From the NCBI GenBank assembly GCA_963798705.1, contig CAWCTW010000005.1, forward strand, positions 1 to 64,000: a stretch of 64,000 nucleotides of DNA, read 5' to 3'. Shown one piece after another: positions 51,692 to 60,548 of the stretch. Source of the DNA: AC-56 sp963798705. GTDB lineage: Bacteria > Actinomycetota > Thermoleophilia > Solirubrobacterales > 70-9. A program made the translations under genes and the position numbers. Below the pieces are notes generated by a model that was given only the letters and a program-made list of their open reading frames with translations, ran no database searches and was not told the origin of the DNA. Position 1 is the first letter of the stretch, and every line of letters starts with the position of its first letter.

Positions 51692-51937
51692 CTAATGGTG
51701 CCTCTCACAACGTCTGACCGGAAATGACGGCCCCAGATCACCGCCATGCTGCGTCCTCACTCGCCCGAATAGCGCGCTGGTGTATATCCGGTTGGGTCAG
51801 GTTGACGCCCGAGTCGCTCGGGCACCGGCCGCGAGTCGCCGACGATCCCGACCGCGAAGCGACGATCCCCGGGATGGCCTCGGACGCGGGTCCAGGCCCA
51901 AGCCTGGCGGCGCCTGGACCTCGAGAGGCACCACTAG
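51692..51937 (-). repeat. MITE-like palindromic repeat, copy 2 (interrupted)
   Basis: Inverted copy of the element at 62169-62335. 51692-51776 matches the complement of its right half (TGGTGCCTCTCACAACG, GACCGGAAATGACGGCCCCA, GCCGCCATGCTGCGTCCTCA with few changes, then GCCCGAATAGCGC). About 125 bp of unrelated sequence follows, and 51903-51937 matches the other end (CCTGGCGGCGCCTGGACCTC, AGAGGCACCACTAG) with about 22 bp deleted. It lies between a membrane microprotein and a DUF4267-like gene. Confidence 0.8.
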
Positions 51938-52043
51938 GCATCCGGCGGGTGCGGATGCGCGAGCCCTGTCGTGGCTCGGGCGACTGGCGCGCCAATCGCT
52001 TCCTGGATCGCCTGCGCGCGCGGCTGTTCGGGTGGGCAGGGTG

Positions 52044-52469
52044 TCAGCCCGGGTGGCCGGTGACGGCCGCCTCGGGGTGCCCCGGGCTCGCCTCGGGCGG
52101 CGGGTCGAGCTGGCGCGACAGCCAGGCGCCGGCGAGCGCGAAGCCGCCCGCCGCGCCGACGGTGTTCACGAACGCGGGCTTGGGCATCGCGTCGCGGGCG
52201 AGCACCGTGCCCACCAGGTCCACCGTGTCGGCCAGCGCGCCGGCCTCGAGCCAGCCGCGGACCGGGGCGCCGCGATCGAGGGCGATGACGACGCCGAGGC
52301 CGAGCGCTATGTCGCGGCCGCCGAGCATCCGGGCGAAGGCGTTCGTCCCCGCCCGCGCTCCGTTGCGCCCGAACATGAAGCGGCTCGCGAGCCCCGGCGC
52401 GACGATCGCCGCGGCGCCGAGAGCGATCCTCGCTCGGGCGAGGGCGACGGCGAGTCCTCGGGGCTCCAC
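52044..52469 (-). CDS. DUF4267-like membrane protein
   Basis: A 141-residue protein with helices ARARIALGAAAIVAPGLASR, MLGGRDIALGLGVVIALDRG, EAGALADTVDLVGTVLARDA and FVNTVGAAGGFALAGAWLSR. The ARxxLG...GRDIALGLG pattern with DTVDL resembles the small DUF4267-type family of putative membrane or oxidoreductase-associated proteins. The acidic, His-Pro-containing tail is not conserved-looking. Function unknown. Confidence 0.7.
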   Translation of the reverse strand: MEPRGLAVALARARIALGAAAIVAPGLASRFMFGRNGARAGTNAFARMLGGRDIALGLGVVIALDRGAPVRGWLEAGALADTVDLVGTVLARDAMPKPAFVNTVGAAGGFALAGAWLSRQLDPPPEASPGHPEAAVTGHPG

Positions 52470-52529
52470 GGGCGCGATCCTAGCTCGGACGAGTCCGCGT
52501 GGTCACGGTCACCCCGGACGCCCGCGCGG

Positions 52530-52859
52530 TCAGTCCAGGTTCTCGACGATCTCGGTGGCGCGCGAGTACTGCCCAGGGGGCACGACCAGATAGACGTCGC
52601 CGCGCCCGAACCGGTCGAGGGGATGGTCGGCAGTGCATGCGGCGTCGACGCCCACCGTCCGAAGCTGGTCGCGCCACGCGAGCGCCGTGCGCCGGTCCTC
52701 GAACGTGCTCACCGTCGCCCACGACTCAAAGCGAGGGTCGCCGATGGCCACCGCCGGCTCCTTGCCCCGCCGGCCGCTGAAGATTCGTCGCAGCACCAGG
52801 ATCCCAGCGTATGGGGAGCGACCGCCGCGGCGCCCGCGGCGGCAGTAGGGTTCTCCCAT
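52530..52859 (-). CDS. DUF2007-like putative signal-transducing protein
   Basis: A 109-residue protein. The C-terminal 60 residues fit small DUF2007-like domains: WATVSTFEDRRTALAWRDQL then RTVGVDAACTADHPLDRFGR and VYLVVPPGQYSRATEIVENL, the alternation of strand-helix-strand expected. The N-terminal 40 residues are Arg/Gly-rich. ATG 52857-52859 is the likeliest start; longer frames run into the divergent gene. Role unknown. Confidence 0.6.
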   Translation of the reverse strand: MGEPYCRRGRRGGRSPYAGILVLRRIFSGRRGKEPAVAIGDPRFESWATVSTFEDRRTALAWRDQLRTVGVDAACTADHPLDRFGRGDVYLVVPPGQYSRATEIVENLD

Positions 52860-52905
52860 CCGCAGGAGGGATGCGATCGGTTCTCGCCCGGGACGTAGGG
52901 CCCGT

Positions 52906-55002
52906 GTGGCAAGGACGCGTGTAGCGGCAGTCGCCGCGCTCGTCGCGGCGGCGATCGTGAGCGGCCTCGCGGGATTCGGCTCCGCTTCTGCCGGCGTGAC
53001 CCGGGTTGAGCCCCTCGTTCGCGTCGCTCCGCCGTCGCCGTTCGCGCTCGCCAACGACTGCTGGAGGCTGCGCTCGGCCTCCGCCGGGACGTCCGTGACC
53101 GCCACGCGTCACGGCTACCGCGTCGAGCGGCGCTCGCGGTCTGGGGCGGCGCGCCTGTACCTGAAGCCCACCCGCCTCGGCGCGTACCTCCTCTCCGACG
53201 AGGGTCGGCTGCTGATGACCGCCGCCGGCCGTCACGACGTCACCCGCGACGACGTCCTCGGAACGCAGGCGCAGTGGGCACCCCAGGGCCGGGGCCATGC
53301 GTTCCAGATCGTCTCGACATCCAACAGGCGAAAGCTCGCCGTCGCCCGAGGTGGCGAGCTGACCCTCGCCAGCGCCGGCAAGTCGGGCCAGCGGACCCGG
53401 TTCGAGTTCGTGCCCGCCAATGGCTGCGAGCGCTTTCCGGAGGCGGAGGCCAACGCCAAGGGCAGGTCGTTCAGGGGCACCCGCCCGAACGGCACGGTCA
53501 GCGGCTTCGTCGACGCGCATCTGCACATCACGGCCGACATGAGGGCAGGGGGCCGGGTGATCGACGGCCGCAGCTTCGCCCGCTTCGGGGTCAGCCGCGC
53601 CCTGGGCGGGGATGCCCGCAACCACGGCCCGGACGGCAGCCTGGACGTCACCGGCAACCTGCTCCGCAGCGGGTCCCCGTTCGGGACCCACGACACCCAC
53701 GGCTGGCCGACGTTCGCCGGGTGGCCGGTGCACGACACGATCACCCACCAGCAGACCTATTACGTGTGGCTGAAGCGGGTGTGGAAGGCAGGGGAGCGGC
53801 TGGTGGTGGCGCAGACCGTCGAGGACCAGCCGATCTGCAGGCTCGAGCCCCGCCGCTCGCACTCGTGCGACGAGACCCACACGATCAAGCTCGAGATCAA
53901 GCGGCTGAAGAAGCTCCAGGACTACGTCGACGCCCAGAGCGGAGGACCCGGGCAGGGCTGGTTTCGGATCGTCCGCAGCCCGGCGCGGGCCCGCCGCGTG
54001 ATCGAGCGCGGAAAGCTCGCGGTCGTGCTGGGAATCGAATCGTCGAACCTCTTCGGCTGCGGCGAGTTCATGGGCGAGACGGACTGCACGCGCGCGGACG
54101 TCGATCGAGGGATCAGCGACTACAAGCACCTCGGCGTGCGCAGCATGTTCATTGCCCACTGGGTGGACAACGCCTTCAGCGGAGCCGCGCTCGAGGGCGG
54201 GTCCAGGGGTGGCTTCATCAACGTCCTGGAGGCGCTTCAGACGGGCGGGTACTTCGAGACCTCCGACTGCCCGGAGCCGGGACAGGGGGAGCCGGTCGAG
54301 CCGCTGAGCGAGGGGATCCTCAAGTTCCTTTCCCAGTTCTTCCCGGCCGCGAAGCGGATCCTCGACATCCCGATCCCGGCGTATCCGGCGGGCCCGCAGT
54401 GCAACTCCAAGGGCCTCACCAAGCTGGGGCGCTACCTGGTGCGGCGGATGATCGCCAAGCACATGCTCATCGAGGTCGATCACATGAGCGAGCGGGCCCG
54501 GCTCACCGTCCTCAACATCGCCGAGAAGCACGACTACCCGCTGGTCTCCAGCCACACCGACACCGGGGGCTTCTGGACGCCCTCGGACCTGCGGCGCCTG
54601 TACGCGCTCGGGGGCTTCGCGACGGCGACGGAGTCGCAGGCACCGGAGCTCGCCGACAGGATTCTCGGCTTCCGCCGCTATCGCGGCGACGAGCGCCACT
54701 TCGGCGTCGGCCTGGGCACCGACACGGGCGGCTTCTCCGACCTGCCGGCACCGCGCGACGACGCCGCCCAGAATCCGCTCGCCTACCCGTTCCGCTCCCA
54801 CCAGGGCGACGTCAAGCTCACGCGTGAGCGCACCGGCCGGCGCACCTTCGACCTCAACGCCGACGGCGTCGCCCACTATGGCCTGATCGCCGACCTCTTG
54901 GCCGACACTCAGCGGCAGCCGCGGGGCGACAAGGCGATGGCCGTCCTCTTCCGGTCGGCGGAGGCCTATTTGGACATGTGGCGCCGCGCTGACCGGCGCT
55001 GA
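52906..55002 (+). CDS. Secreted M19 (membrane dipeptidase)-like metallohydrolase
   Basis: A 698-residue exported protein. A signal peptide (RVAAVAALVAAAIVSGLAGF, cleavage near GSASA) is followed by a roughly 150-residue beta-rich domain (lectin- or fascin-like, LYLKPTRLGAYLLSDEGRLL) and then the amidohydrolase fold: VSGFVDAHLHITADM (DxHxH metal motif), VVLGIESSNLFGCGEF, MLIEVDHMSERARLTVLNIA, YPLVSSHTDTGGFWTPSDLR and FGVGLGTDTGGFSDLPAPRD. The HxD ordering resembles M19 renal-dipeptidase relatives. GTG start. Substrate unknown, likely a peptide or amide outside the cell. Confidence 0.75.
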   Translation: MARTRVAAVAALVAAAIVSGLAGFGSASAGVTRVEPLVRVAPPSPFALANDCWRLRSASAGTSVTATRHGYRVERRSRSGAARLYLKPTRLGAYLLSDEGRLLMTAAGRHDVTRDDVLGTQAQWAPQGRGHAFQIVSTSNRRKLAVARGGELTLASAGKSGQRTRFEFVPANGCERFPEAEANAKGRSFRGTRPNGTVSGFVDAHLHITADMRAGGRVIDGRSFARFGVSRALGGDARNHGPDGSLDVTGNLLRSGSPFGTHDTHGWPTFAGWPVHDTITHQQTYYVWLKRVWKAGERLVVAQTVEDQPICRLEPRRSHSCDETHTIKLEIKRLKKLQDYVDAQSGGPGQGWFRIVRSPARARRVIERGKLAVVLGIESSNLFGCGEFMGETDCTRADVDRGISDYKHLGVRSMFIAHWVDNAFSGAALEGGSRGGFINVLEALQTGGYFETSDCPEPGQGEPVEPLSEGILKFLSQFFPAAKRILDIPIPAYPAGPQCNSKGLTKLGRYLVRRMIAKHMLIEVDHMSERARLTVLNIAEKHDYPLVSSHTDTGGFWTPSDLRRLYALGGFATATESQAPELADRILGFRRYRGDERHFGVGLGTDTGGFSDLPAPRDDAAQNPLAYPFRSHQGDVKLTRERTGRRTFDLNADGVAHYGLIADLLADTQRQPRGDKAMAVLFRSAEAYLDMWRRADRR

Positions 55003-55020
55003 GCAAACGTCCGTCGTTGC

Positions 55021-55026
55021 TAATTT
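55021..55026 (+). promoter_or_regulatory. -10 box of the HtrA-like gene
   Basis: TAATTT, 6 nt before ATG 55033; leaderless arrangement in an AT-rich patch. Confidence 0.5.
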
Positions 55027-55032
55027 GACCCA

Positions 55033-56040
55033 ATGGCCAGGCTGCGACTGATCGAGGGTGCCGTCGACGGGTCGCAGCCGGCTGACGGGGCCGACCGGCT
55101 TCCCGACGCCGAGGCACTCGACGCGTACTCGCGCACGGTCACCTCGGTTGCCGAGCGCCTGCGCGGGTCGGTCGCGAACCTTCGTGTCGGCCGGCGGACG
55201 CGCCGAGGCCGCGCGGAGGGTGGCGGCAGCGCCGTCGTGATCACGCCGGACGGCTTTATGCTGACCTCGGCCCACGTCGTCGAGGGCGGTGACAGCAGGG
55301 CGCAGGCCGCGTTCCCGGACGGGCGATCGTTCGGCGCCGAGGTGGTCGGGACCGATCCGCTCTCGGACCTGGCGGTGCTGCGCGCCGAGGCGGGCAACCT
55401 GGCGCCGGCCGTGCTCGGTGATGCGGACGCGCTCAACGTCGGCCAGCTCGTCGTCGCGATCGGCAGCCCGCTGGGGTTCCACGGCTCGGTGACCGCGGGC
55501 GTCGTCTCGGCGCTCGGGCGCGCGCTGCCGACGCAGTCGCGGTCCACCGTCCGATTGGTCGAGAACGTGATCCAGACCGACGCGGCGCTCAACCCCGGCA
55601 ACTCCGGCGGCGCGCTGGCCGACGGCCTCGGGCGAGTCGTGGGCGTCAACACCGCCGTGGCCGGCATCGGCCTCGGCCTCGCCGTGCCGATCAACGACGC
55701 GACGCGACGCATCGTGGCCGAGCTCATGGGGGAGGGGCGGGTTCGCCGCGCCTTCATCGGCATCGCCGGCGGCGCCAGGCCGCTGCCGCCCCGGTTCGCT
55801 CCCGCGGGCGGCGGCACGGCCGTGGAGGTCGTGGAGGTGGTGGACGGGAGTCCCGCCGAGCGCGCCGGGCTGCGGCCCGAGGACCTGATCGTGGAGGTGG
55901 ACGGTCGTTCGATGTCCGACGTCGGCGAGCTCCAGCGCCTGATGGTCGCCGAGTCGATCGGCAGGCCGCTCGAGGTGCGCGTGATCCGCGGCGCACGCAC
56001 GTTCACGGTTGAGCTCGTGCCGGTGGAGCTGGACACCTGA
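55033..56040 (+). CDS. HtrA/DegP-like serine protease with PDZ domain
   Basis: A 335-residue S1C protease without signal peptide or TM helix, so probably cytosolic. Catalytic triad: His in DGFMLTSAHVVEGGDSRAQA, Asp in VVGTDPLSDLAVLRAEAGNL and Ser in NPGNSGGALADGLGRVVGVN. One C-terminal PDZ domain (VVDGSPAERAGLRPEDLIVE then VDGRSMSDVGELQRLMVAES). It follows the secreted hydrolase by 30 nt but has its own -10 box. Role in protein quality control is assumed from the family. Confidence 0.88.
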   Translation: MARLRLIEGAVDGSQPADGADRLPDAEALDAYSRTVTSVAERLRGSVANLRVGRRTRRGRAEGGGSAVVITPDGFMLTSAHVVEGGDSRAQAAFPDGRSFGAEVVGTDPLSDLAVLRAEAGNLAPAVLGDADALNVGQLVVAIGSPLGFHGSVTAGVVSALGRALPTQSRSTVRLVENVIQTDAALNPGNSGGALADGLGRVVGVNTAVAGIGLGLAVPINDATRRIVAELMGEGRVRRAFIGIAGGARPLPPRFAPAGGGTAVEVVEVVDGSPAERAGLRPEDLIVEVDGRSMSDVGELQRLMVAESIGRPLEVRVIRGARTFTVELVPVELDT

Positions 56041-56251
56041 CCCATCCGCGCATGGGGTGAGCGCGGGGGGCACGCCGGAGGACACCGGGCTTCAGTTCAT
56101 GTACGACCACCCCAGCTTCGACAGCCGCCTCGAGTGCCACCAGGTCCTTGCTCCCGGTGTTCGGGAGCTCGTAGGCCTCAGTGCGCGCCCTTGACCCGCC
56201 GATGAGACCTGCGGATCGCATTCCAATCGGCCGAACGGAGTCGACCGGCCA

Positions 56252-57016
56252 GTGACAGCGATTCTCGCGATCCCAGCAGGGCTGATCTGCGGCAGCTTCG
56301 CGACCGTGGTCGCCCACAGGATTCCGCGTGGCGAGCCGTTTGTGGCCGGCCGGTCGCGGTGCACCCGGTGCGGCGAGACCATCGCTGCCTACGACAACGT
56401 CCCGGTGCTCTCGTGGGTCGCGCGGTGGGGGCGGTGCCGCCACTGCGACGCGCGCATTCCGGCGCGCTACCCGCTCACCGAGCTGGCGATGGCGGGCCTG
56501 TTCGCCGCGACGGTCCTGATCCTCGGCACCGGCGACGGGGGTCAACTGGCCATGGGGATCGCCTTCTGTGCCCTCCTCGTGGTGGTGACACTGACCGACC
56601 TGGACCGGCGCGTAATCCCCAACGCCGTGCTCGCGCCGGGGGCGGTGGTGGCGGTGGCTCTGGCGGCCGCGACCGACCCGGGAAGCCTGGGCATCAGGGC
56701 GATCGCGGCCGTGGCGGCGGGCGGTTTCCTGTTCCTGGTGGCGCTCGCCTATCCGCGGGGCATGGGGATGGGCGACGTCAAGCTGGCGGCGGTCATGGGC
56801 ATGTATCTCGGCGGCTCGGTGGCGCCCGCCCTGCTCATCTGCTTCGCCGCCGGGGTCCTCGTCGGCGTGGCGTTGATCGCGCGCCGGGGGGCATCCGCGC
56901 GCAAGCGGGCGGTGCCGCTCGGGCCGTTTCTCGCCCTCGGCGGCGTGATCGCGCTGTGGTACGGAAGCGAGCTCGTCGACTGGTACCTGAGCACCTTCTT
57001 CCATGGCTGGGGCTGA
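56252..57016 (+). CDS. Prepilin peptidase (type IV leader peptidase)
   Basis: A 254-residue membrane aspartyl protease that cleaves and usually methylates type IV prepilins. N-terminal LICGSFATVVAHRIPRGEPF, zinc-binding CTRCGETIAAYDNVPVLSWV and CRHCDARIPARYPLTE, first catalytic Asp in VTLTDLDRRVIPNAVLAPG and second in GMGMGDVKLAAVMGMYLGG. About seven helices. GTG start. No other pilus genes are in the window. 56041-56251 upstream has no gene I can identify. Confidence 0.9.
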   Translation: MTAILAIPAGLICGSFATVVAHRIPRGEPFVAGRSRCTRCGETIAAYDNVPVLSWVARWGRCRHCDARIPARYPLTELAMAGLFAATVLILGTGDGGQLAMGIAFCALLVVVTLTDLDRRVIPNAVLAPGAVVAVALAAATDPGSLGIRAIAAVAAGGFLFLVALAYPRGMGMGDVKLAAVMGMYLGGSVAPALLICFAAGVLVGVALIARRGASARKRAVPLGPFLALGGVIALWYGSELVDWYLSTFFHGWG

Positions 57017-57382
57017 CCAGCGGCGTCTTCCGCGACCGGGAGGTCACCGACTCGCAGGCCCTGGGCGAGCCATTCAAGGAGCCGTTCGGCGGGGATCGAT
57101 GATCTCAAGCAGCTCGAGACCGCGTTCGCTTTCCGGCCCAGGATCAGGTCCCGATGCCGCTCGACCAGTCGGTGCTCGATTGGCAGGTGTCGGGGGATCG
57201 GAGGGGGCGAACCGCGAGCGGCTTGGAGCGGCCGCTCCAGGCGACGTCGGGATTGGCCACAAGCCGCCCACGGGCGGCTCGCGAAAGGCGACGCGCAGCT
57301 GAAGCTGCCGATGCTCGGCTCCAGCTGATCCTGCGAGACGCCTACCGGCTGCGCCGGTGACTCGCCGGTAGGGTTGCCCGTC
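57017..57382. other. Intergenic stretch before aroC without a confident gene
   Basis: Open frames on both strands are Arg/Ser-rich and lack RBS and family features. One plus frame has GIDDLKQLETAFAF early on but is not sustained. Short GC-rich inverted repeats are present (for example GAGCGGCCGCTC near 57226). The last 15 bp hold the aroC -10 box. Confidence 0.4.
57369..57374 (+). promoter_or_regulatory. -10 box of aroC
   Basis: TAGGGT, 8 nt before GTG 57383. Supports GTG as the start rather than the in-frame TTG at 57374, which lies inside the box. Confidence 0.5.
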
Positions 57383-58549
57383 GTGGCGACGCTGCGCTAC
57401 ACGACGGCCGGCGAGTCGCACGGGCCAGGGCTCGTGGCGATCGTCGAGGGGCTGCCCGCCGGCCTCGAGCTCGATCGAGAGCGGATCGACGCCGACATGG
57501 CACGGCGCCAGCTCGGCCACGGCCGCGGCGGGCGGATGAAGATCGAGAGCGACTCTGCCCAGATCCGCGCGGGCGTGCGCCACGGGCGCACGCTCGGCAG
57601 CCCGGTGGCCGTGCTGGTCGCGAACCGCGATTACGCCAACTGGGAGCAGCGGATGAACCCGTGGCCGGTCGAGGCCGAGGTGGAGCAGGTCCACACGCCG
57701 CGTCCCGGGCACGCGGACCTCGCGGGACTCCTGAAGTTCGGCCATGACGACGTCCGCAACGTCCTGGAGCGGGCGAGCGCCCGCGAGACCGCGGCCCGGG
57801 TGGCCGCGGGTGCTCTGGCCAAGGAGCTCCTGCGGGCCTTCGGCGTCACAGTGCTCAGCCACGTCGTGCGGATCGGCTCCGTCGCCGCGCCGGAGCGGGA
57901 CGATCTCGGGCCGGGTGACTTCGACGGGGCCGACAACTCGCCGGTCCGGTGCCTCGACGCCGACGCGAGCGCCGCGATGGTCGAGGAGATCGACAGGCTG
58001 CGGAAGGCGAACGAGAGCCTGGGCGGCGTCTTCGAGGTGCGCGCCTTCGGGCTCGTCCCCGGGATCGGCTCGCACACGAGCTGGGAGGAGCGCCTGGACG
58101 GCCGGCTCGCCCAGGCGCTGGTGTCGATTCAGGCCGTGAAGGGCGTCTCGGTCGGGGAGGCCTGGGAGGTTGCGGGGCGCCCCGGGTCGGAGTCCCACGA
58201 TGAGATCTTCTGGTCCGACGCCAAGGGCTGGCACCGCGAGACCAACCGCGCGGGGGGCGTCGAAGGAGGGATGTCCAACGGCGAGCCGTTGGTCGTCCGC
58301 GGGGCGCTGAAGCCGATCTCCACGCTCACCAAGCCGCTGCGGTCCGTCGACACCGAGACCAAGCAGCCCGCCCAGGCGCTCCGGGAGCGAACCGATTCCA
58401 CCGTCGTGCCGGCGGCGGGGGTGGTCGGTGAGGCCATGACCGCCCTGGTCCTGGCGGCCGGCTATCGGGAGAAGTTCGGCGGCGATCACATCGACGACGC
58501 AATCGCGGCCTTCGGCGCCTACAGGGAGCGCATCGGGTGGCGAGGCTAG
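57383..58549 (+). CDS. aroC: Chorismate synthase
   Basis: A 388-residue FMN-dependent enzyme forming chorismate from EPSP. Motifs: LRYTTAGESHGPGLVAIVEG, MARRQLGHGRGGRMKIESDS, RPGHADLAGLLKFGHDDVRN then LERASARETAARVAAGALAK, and SHDEIFWSDAKGWHRETNRA with GGVEGGMSNGEPLVVRGALK. Conserved His residues in the first and third segments are present. First gene of an overlapping aro operon; its end overlaps the aroKB start by 13 nt. Confidence 0.95.
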   Translation: MATLRYTTAGESHGPGLVAIVEGLPAGLELDRERIDADMARRQLGHGRGGRMKIESDSAQIRAGVRHGRTLGSPVAVLVANRDYANWEQRMNPWPVEAEVEQVHTPRPGHADLAGLLKFGHDDVRNVLERASARETAARVAAGALAKELLRAFGVTVLSHVVRIGSVAAPERDDLGPGDFDGADNSPVRCLDADASAAMVEEIDRLRKANESLGGVFEVRAFGLVPGIGSHTSWEERLDGRLAQALVSIQAVKGVSVGEAWEVAGRPGSESHDEIFWSDAKGWHRETNRAGGVEGGMSNGEPLVVRGALKPISTLTKPLRSVDTETKQPAQALRERTDSTVVPAAGVVGEAMTALVLAAGYREKFGGDHIDDAIAAFGAYRERIGWRG

Positions 58550-60111
58550 AGAGCCGGCACCGCCGCGGTGGCGACGAGGCCAACCGCAGCCCGGCGATCG
58601 TCTTCATCGGCTTCATGGGCGCGGGCAAGACGACCGCCGCCGAGGCCGTGCGAGCGGCGGGGCTCGACGTGGTGGAGGCCGATGACCTCCTCGAGTCCGA
58701 GATCGGCATGCCCATCGCCACGTTCTTCGGGCATCGCGGTGAGGAGGAGTTCCGGGCCCTCGAGGCCGCCGAGGTGGGGAAGCTGCTGGAGGATGCCGAC
58801 GGCGGGGTGATCGCCCTCGGTGGCGGCGCGGTGTACTCGGAGCGGGTGCACCGCGAGCTTGCGCGACACATCGTCGTCTGGCTCCGGGTCTCGGCCGAGG
58901 AGGCGTGGCGCCGCGTGCAGGGCAGCGAGCGCCCGCTCGCCAGGGATCGCGCGCGATTCGACGAGCTCCACGGCGAGCGGGAGCCGATCTACGCGCGGCT
59001 CGCCCACGCGGTGCTGCCGGCCGGCGACGAGCAGATCGTGAGCCGGGCGCTTCCGGCGCTGCTCGCGCTGCGCGAGCTGCCGGCTGCCACGCGGATGGCC
59101 TGGGCCACGAGCGCCTCCGGCGAGTACGCGGCCTATATCGGCCCCGGACTGCTCGAATGCTCGTGGTGGCCGCTCGCGAGCCGCCGGTTCGGCGTGGCCG
59201 ACACGACGGTGGCGAGGCTCTACGGCGAGGCCGTGCAGCCGCTGGCCGGGATGACCACGGTGGAGCCGGGTGAGCGGGCGAAGACCCTGGCCGAGGCCGA
59301 GGGCGTGCTGCGCGAGCTGGCGCAGCTGGGCATGAGCCGCGAGGACCACCTCGTCGCGCTGGGCGGCGGCGTGGTGGGGGATCTGGCCGGGTTCTGCGCC
59401 GCCACCTACCAGCGTGGGGTGGAGGTCGTGCAGGTGCCCACCACGCTCGTGGCGCAGGTCGATTCCGCCTACGGCGGCAAGACCGGCGTCGACCTCCCGG
59501 AGGCGAAGAACTACGTCGGCGCCTACCACCTGCCGCGCGCCGTGCTCGCCGACACCTCCACGCTTGCGACGCTCCCGCCGGAGGAGATGGCCGCCGGGTT
59601 CGCCGAGGTGGTCAAGACGGCCCTGATCGCGGGCGGAGATCTGTGGAGGCGGGTCCGCGCGCTCGAGGAGCTCGATCCCGCGAACCTCGTCGACGTCGTC
59701 TTCGGCTGCGCGCGAACGAAGCTCGACGTGGTGGCTGCCGACGAGCGAGACCGGGGGCGGCGGGCCGTGCTGAATCTCGGCCACACGGTGGGGCACGCCA
59801 TCGAGGCGGCCACCGGGTATGAGCGCTACCGCCACGGCGAGGCTGTCGCGCTGGGCCTGCTCGCCGCGCTGCGGCTGTCGGAGGCGGGAGAGCTGCGCGA
59901 CGAGGTGGCTGCCCTGCTCACGCGCCATGGGCTGCCGACGACCCTCGACCCGGCGGTTGACGTGGATGCCGTCCTCGAGGCGGTCGATCGCGACAAGAAG
60001 CGGACCACCGACGGCGTGGCCTTCGTGCTGTTGGCGGACCCGGGCGATCCGCGGCCCGGCCAGAAGGTGGACCCCGGCGCCGTGCGGGCCTCCGTTGAGG
60101 AGCTGCGATGA
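58537..60111 (+). CDS. aroKB: Shikimate kinase / 3-dehydroquinate synthase fusion
   Basis: A 524-residue bifunctional protein. Residues 18-175: shikimate kinase with P-loop VFIGFMGAGKTTAAEAVRAA, VEADDLLESEIGMPIATFFG, FRALEAAEVGKLLED and ALGGGAVYS. Residues 185-524: dehydroquinate synthase with VALGGGVVGDLAGFCAATYQ, QVPTTLVAQVDSAYGGKTGV, DLPEAKNYVGAYHLPRAVLA, VVAADERDRGRRAVLNLGHT then VGHAIEAATGYERYRHGEAV (zinc His). The kinase and synthase steps are not consecutive, so the fusion coordinates levels rather than channels. GTG start overlapping aroC. Confidence 0.94.
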   Translation: MARLESRHRRGGDEANRSPAIVFIGFMGAGKTTAAEAVRAAGLDVVEADDLLESEIGMPIATFFGHRGEEEFRALEAAEVGKLLEDADGGVIALGGGAVYSERVHRELARHIVVWLRVSAEEAWRRVQGSERPLARDRARFDELHGEREPIYARLAHAVLPAGDEQIVSRALPALLALRELPAATRMAWATSASGEYAAYIGPGLLECSWWPLASRRFGVADTTVARLYGEAVQPLAGMTTVEPGERAKTLAEAEGVLRELAQLGMSREDHLVALGGGVVGDLAGFCAATYQRGVEVVQVPTTLVAQVDSAYGGKTGVDLPEAKNYVGAYHLPRAVLADTSTLATLPPEEMAAGFAEVVKTALIAGGDLWRRVRALEELDPANLVDVVFGCARTKLDVVAADERDRGRRAVLNLGHTVGHAIEAATGYERYRHGEAVALGLLAALRLSEAGELRDEVAALLTRHGLPTTLDPAVDVDAVLEAVDRDKKRTTDGVAFVLLADPGDPRPGQKVDPGAVRASVEELR

Positions 60112-60548
60112 GGAATCGCATCGAGGTGCTTCACGGCGTGAACTTCGACGTCCTCGGGCGCCGCGACCCCGAGCAGTACGGCGGCATGGCGCTGCCCGAG
60201 CTGGAGGTGCAGATCAAGCGCTACGCCTATGAGCTCGAACTGGGCGTGACCTTCTTCCAGTCCAACTTCGAGGGGGAGTTCGTCGAGTACCTGCACCGCC
60301 TGCCCGAGCTGGCCGACGCCGCGATCATCAACGCGGGCGCCTGGACCCACTACAGCTACGCGATCCGCGACGCGCTCGAGATCGCGAAGGTCCCGGTGGT
60401 CGAGGTCCACCTCTCGGACATCACCGCGCGCGAGGAATGGCGTCGGCACTCGGTGTTCGAGGGCCTGGTGCTCGGGGTCGTGTCTGGCAAGGGGCCCGAG
60501 GGCTATCGCGAGGCCCTCCAGATGCTGAAGGGGGAGCTTGGCTCGTGA
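60108..60548 (+). CDS. aroQ: 3-dehydroquinate dehydratase, type II-like
   Basis: A 146-residue flavodoxin-like dehydratase, overlapping aroKB by ATGA. It shows a divergent first loop, LHGVNFDVLGRRDPEQYGGM, where the usual NGPNLNLLG is changed but the catalytic Tyr (EQYGG) is kept. The second motif is INAGAWTHYSYAIRDALEIA instead of the common INPGAYTHTS form. VEVHLSDITAREEWRRHSVF retains the catalytic His and Arg. Position in the aro operon supports the assignment despite the altered loops. Confidence 0.85.
   Translation: MRNRIEVLHGVNFDVLGRRDPEQYGGMALPELEVQIKRYAYELELGVTFFQSNFEGEFVEYLHRLPELADAAIINAGAWTHYSYAIRDALEIAKVPVVEVHLSDITAREEWRRHSVFEGLVLGVVSGKGPEGYREALQMLKGELGS

Noticed and set aside
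52726..56085. 1119-codon minus-strand open frame
   Set aside because: Antisense shadow of the secreted hydrolase and HtrA-like genes.
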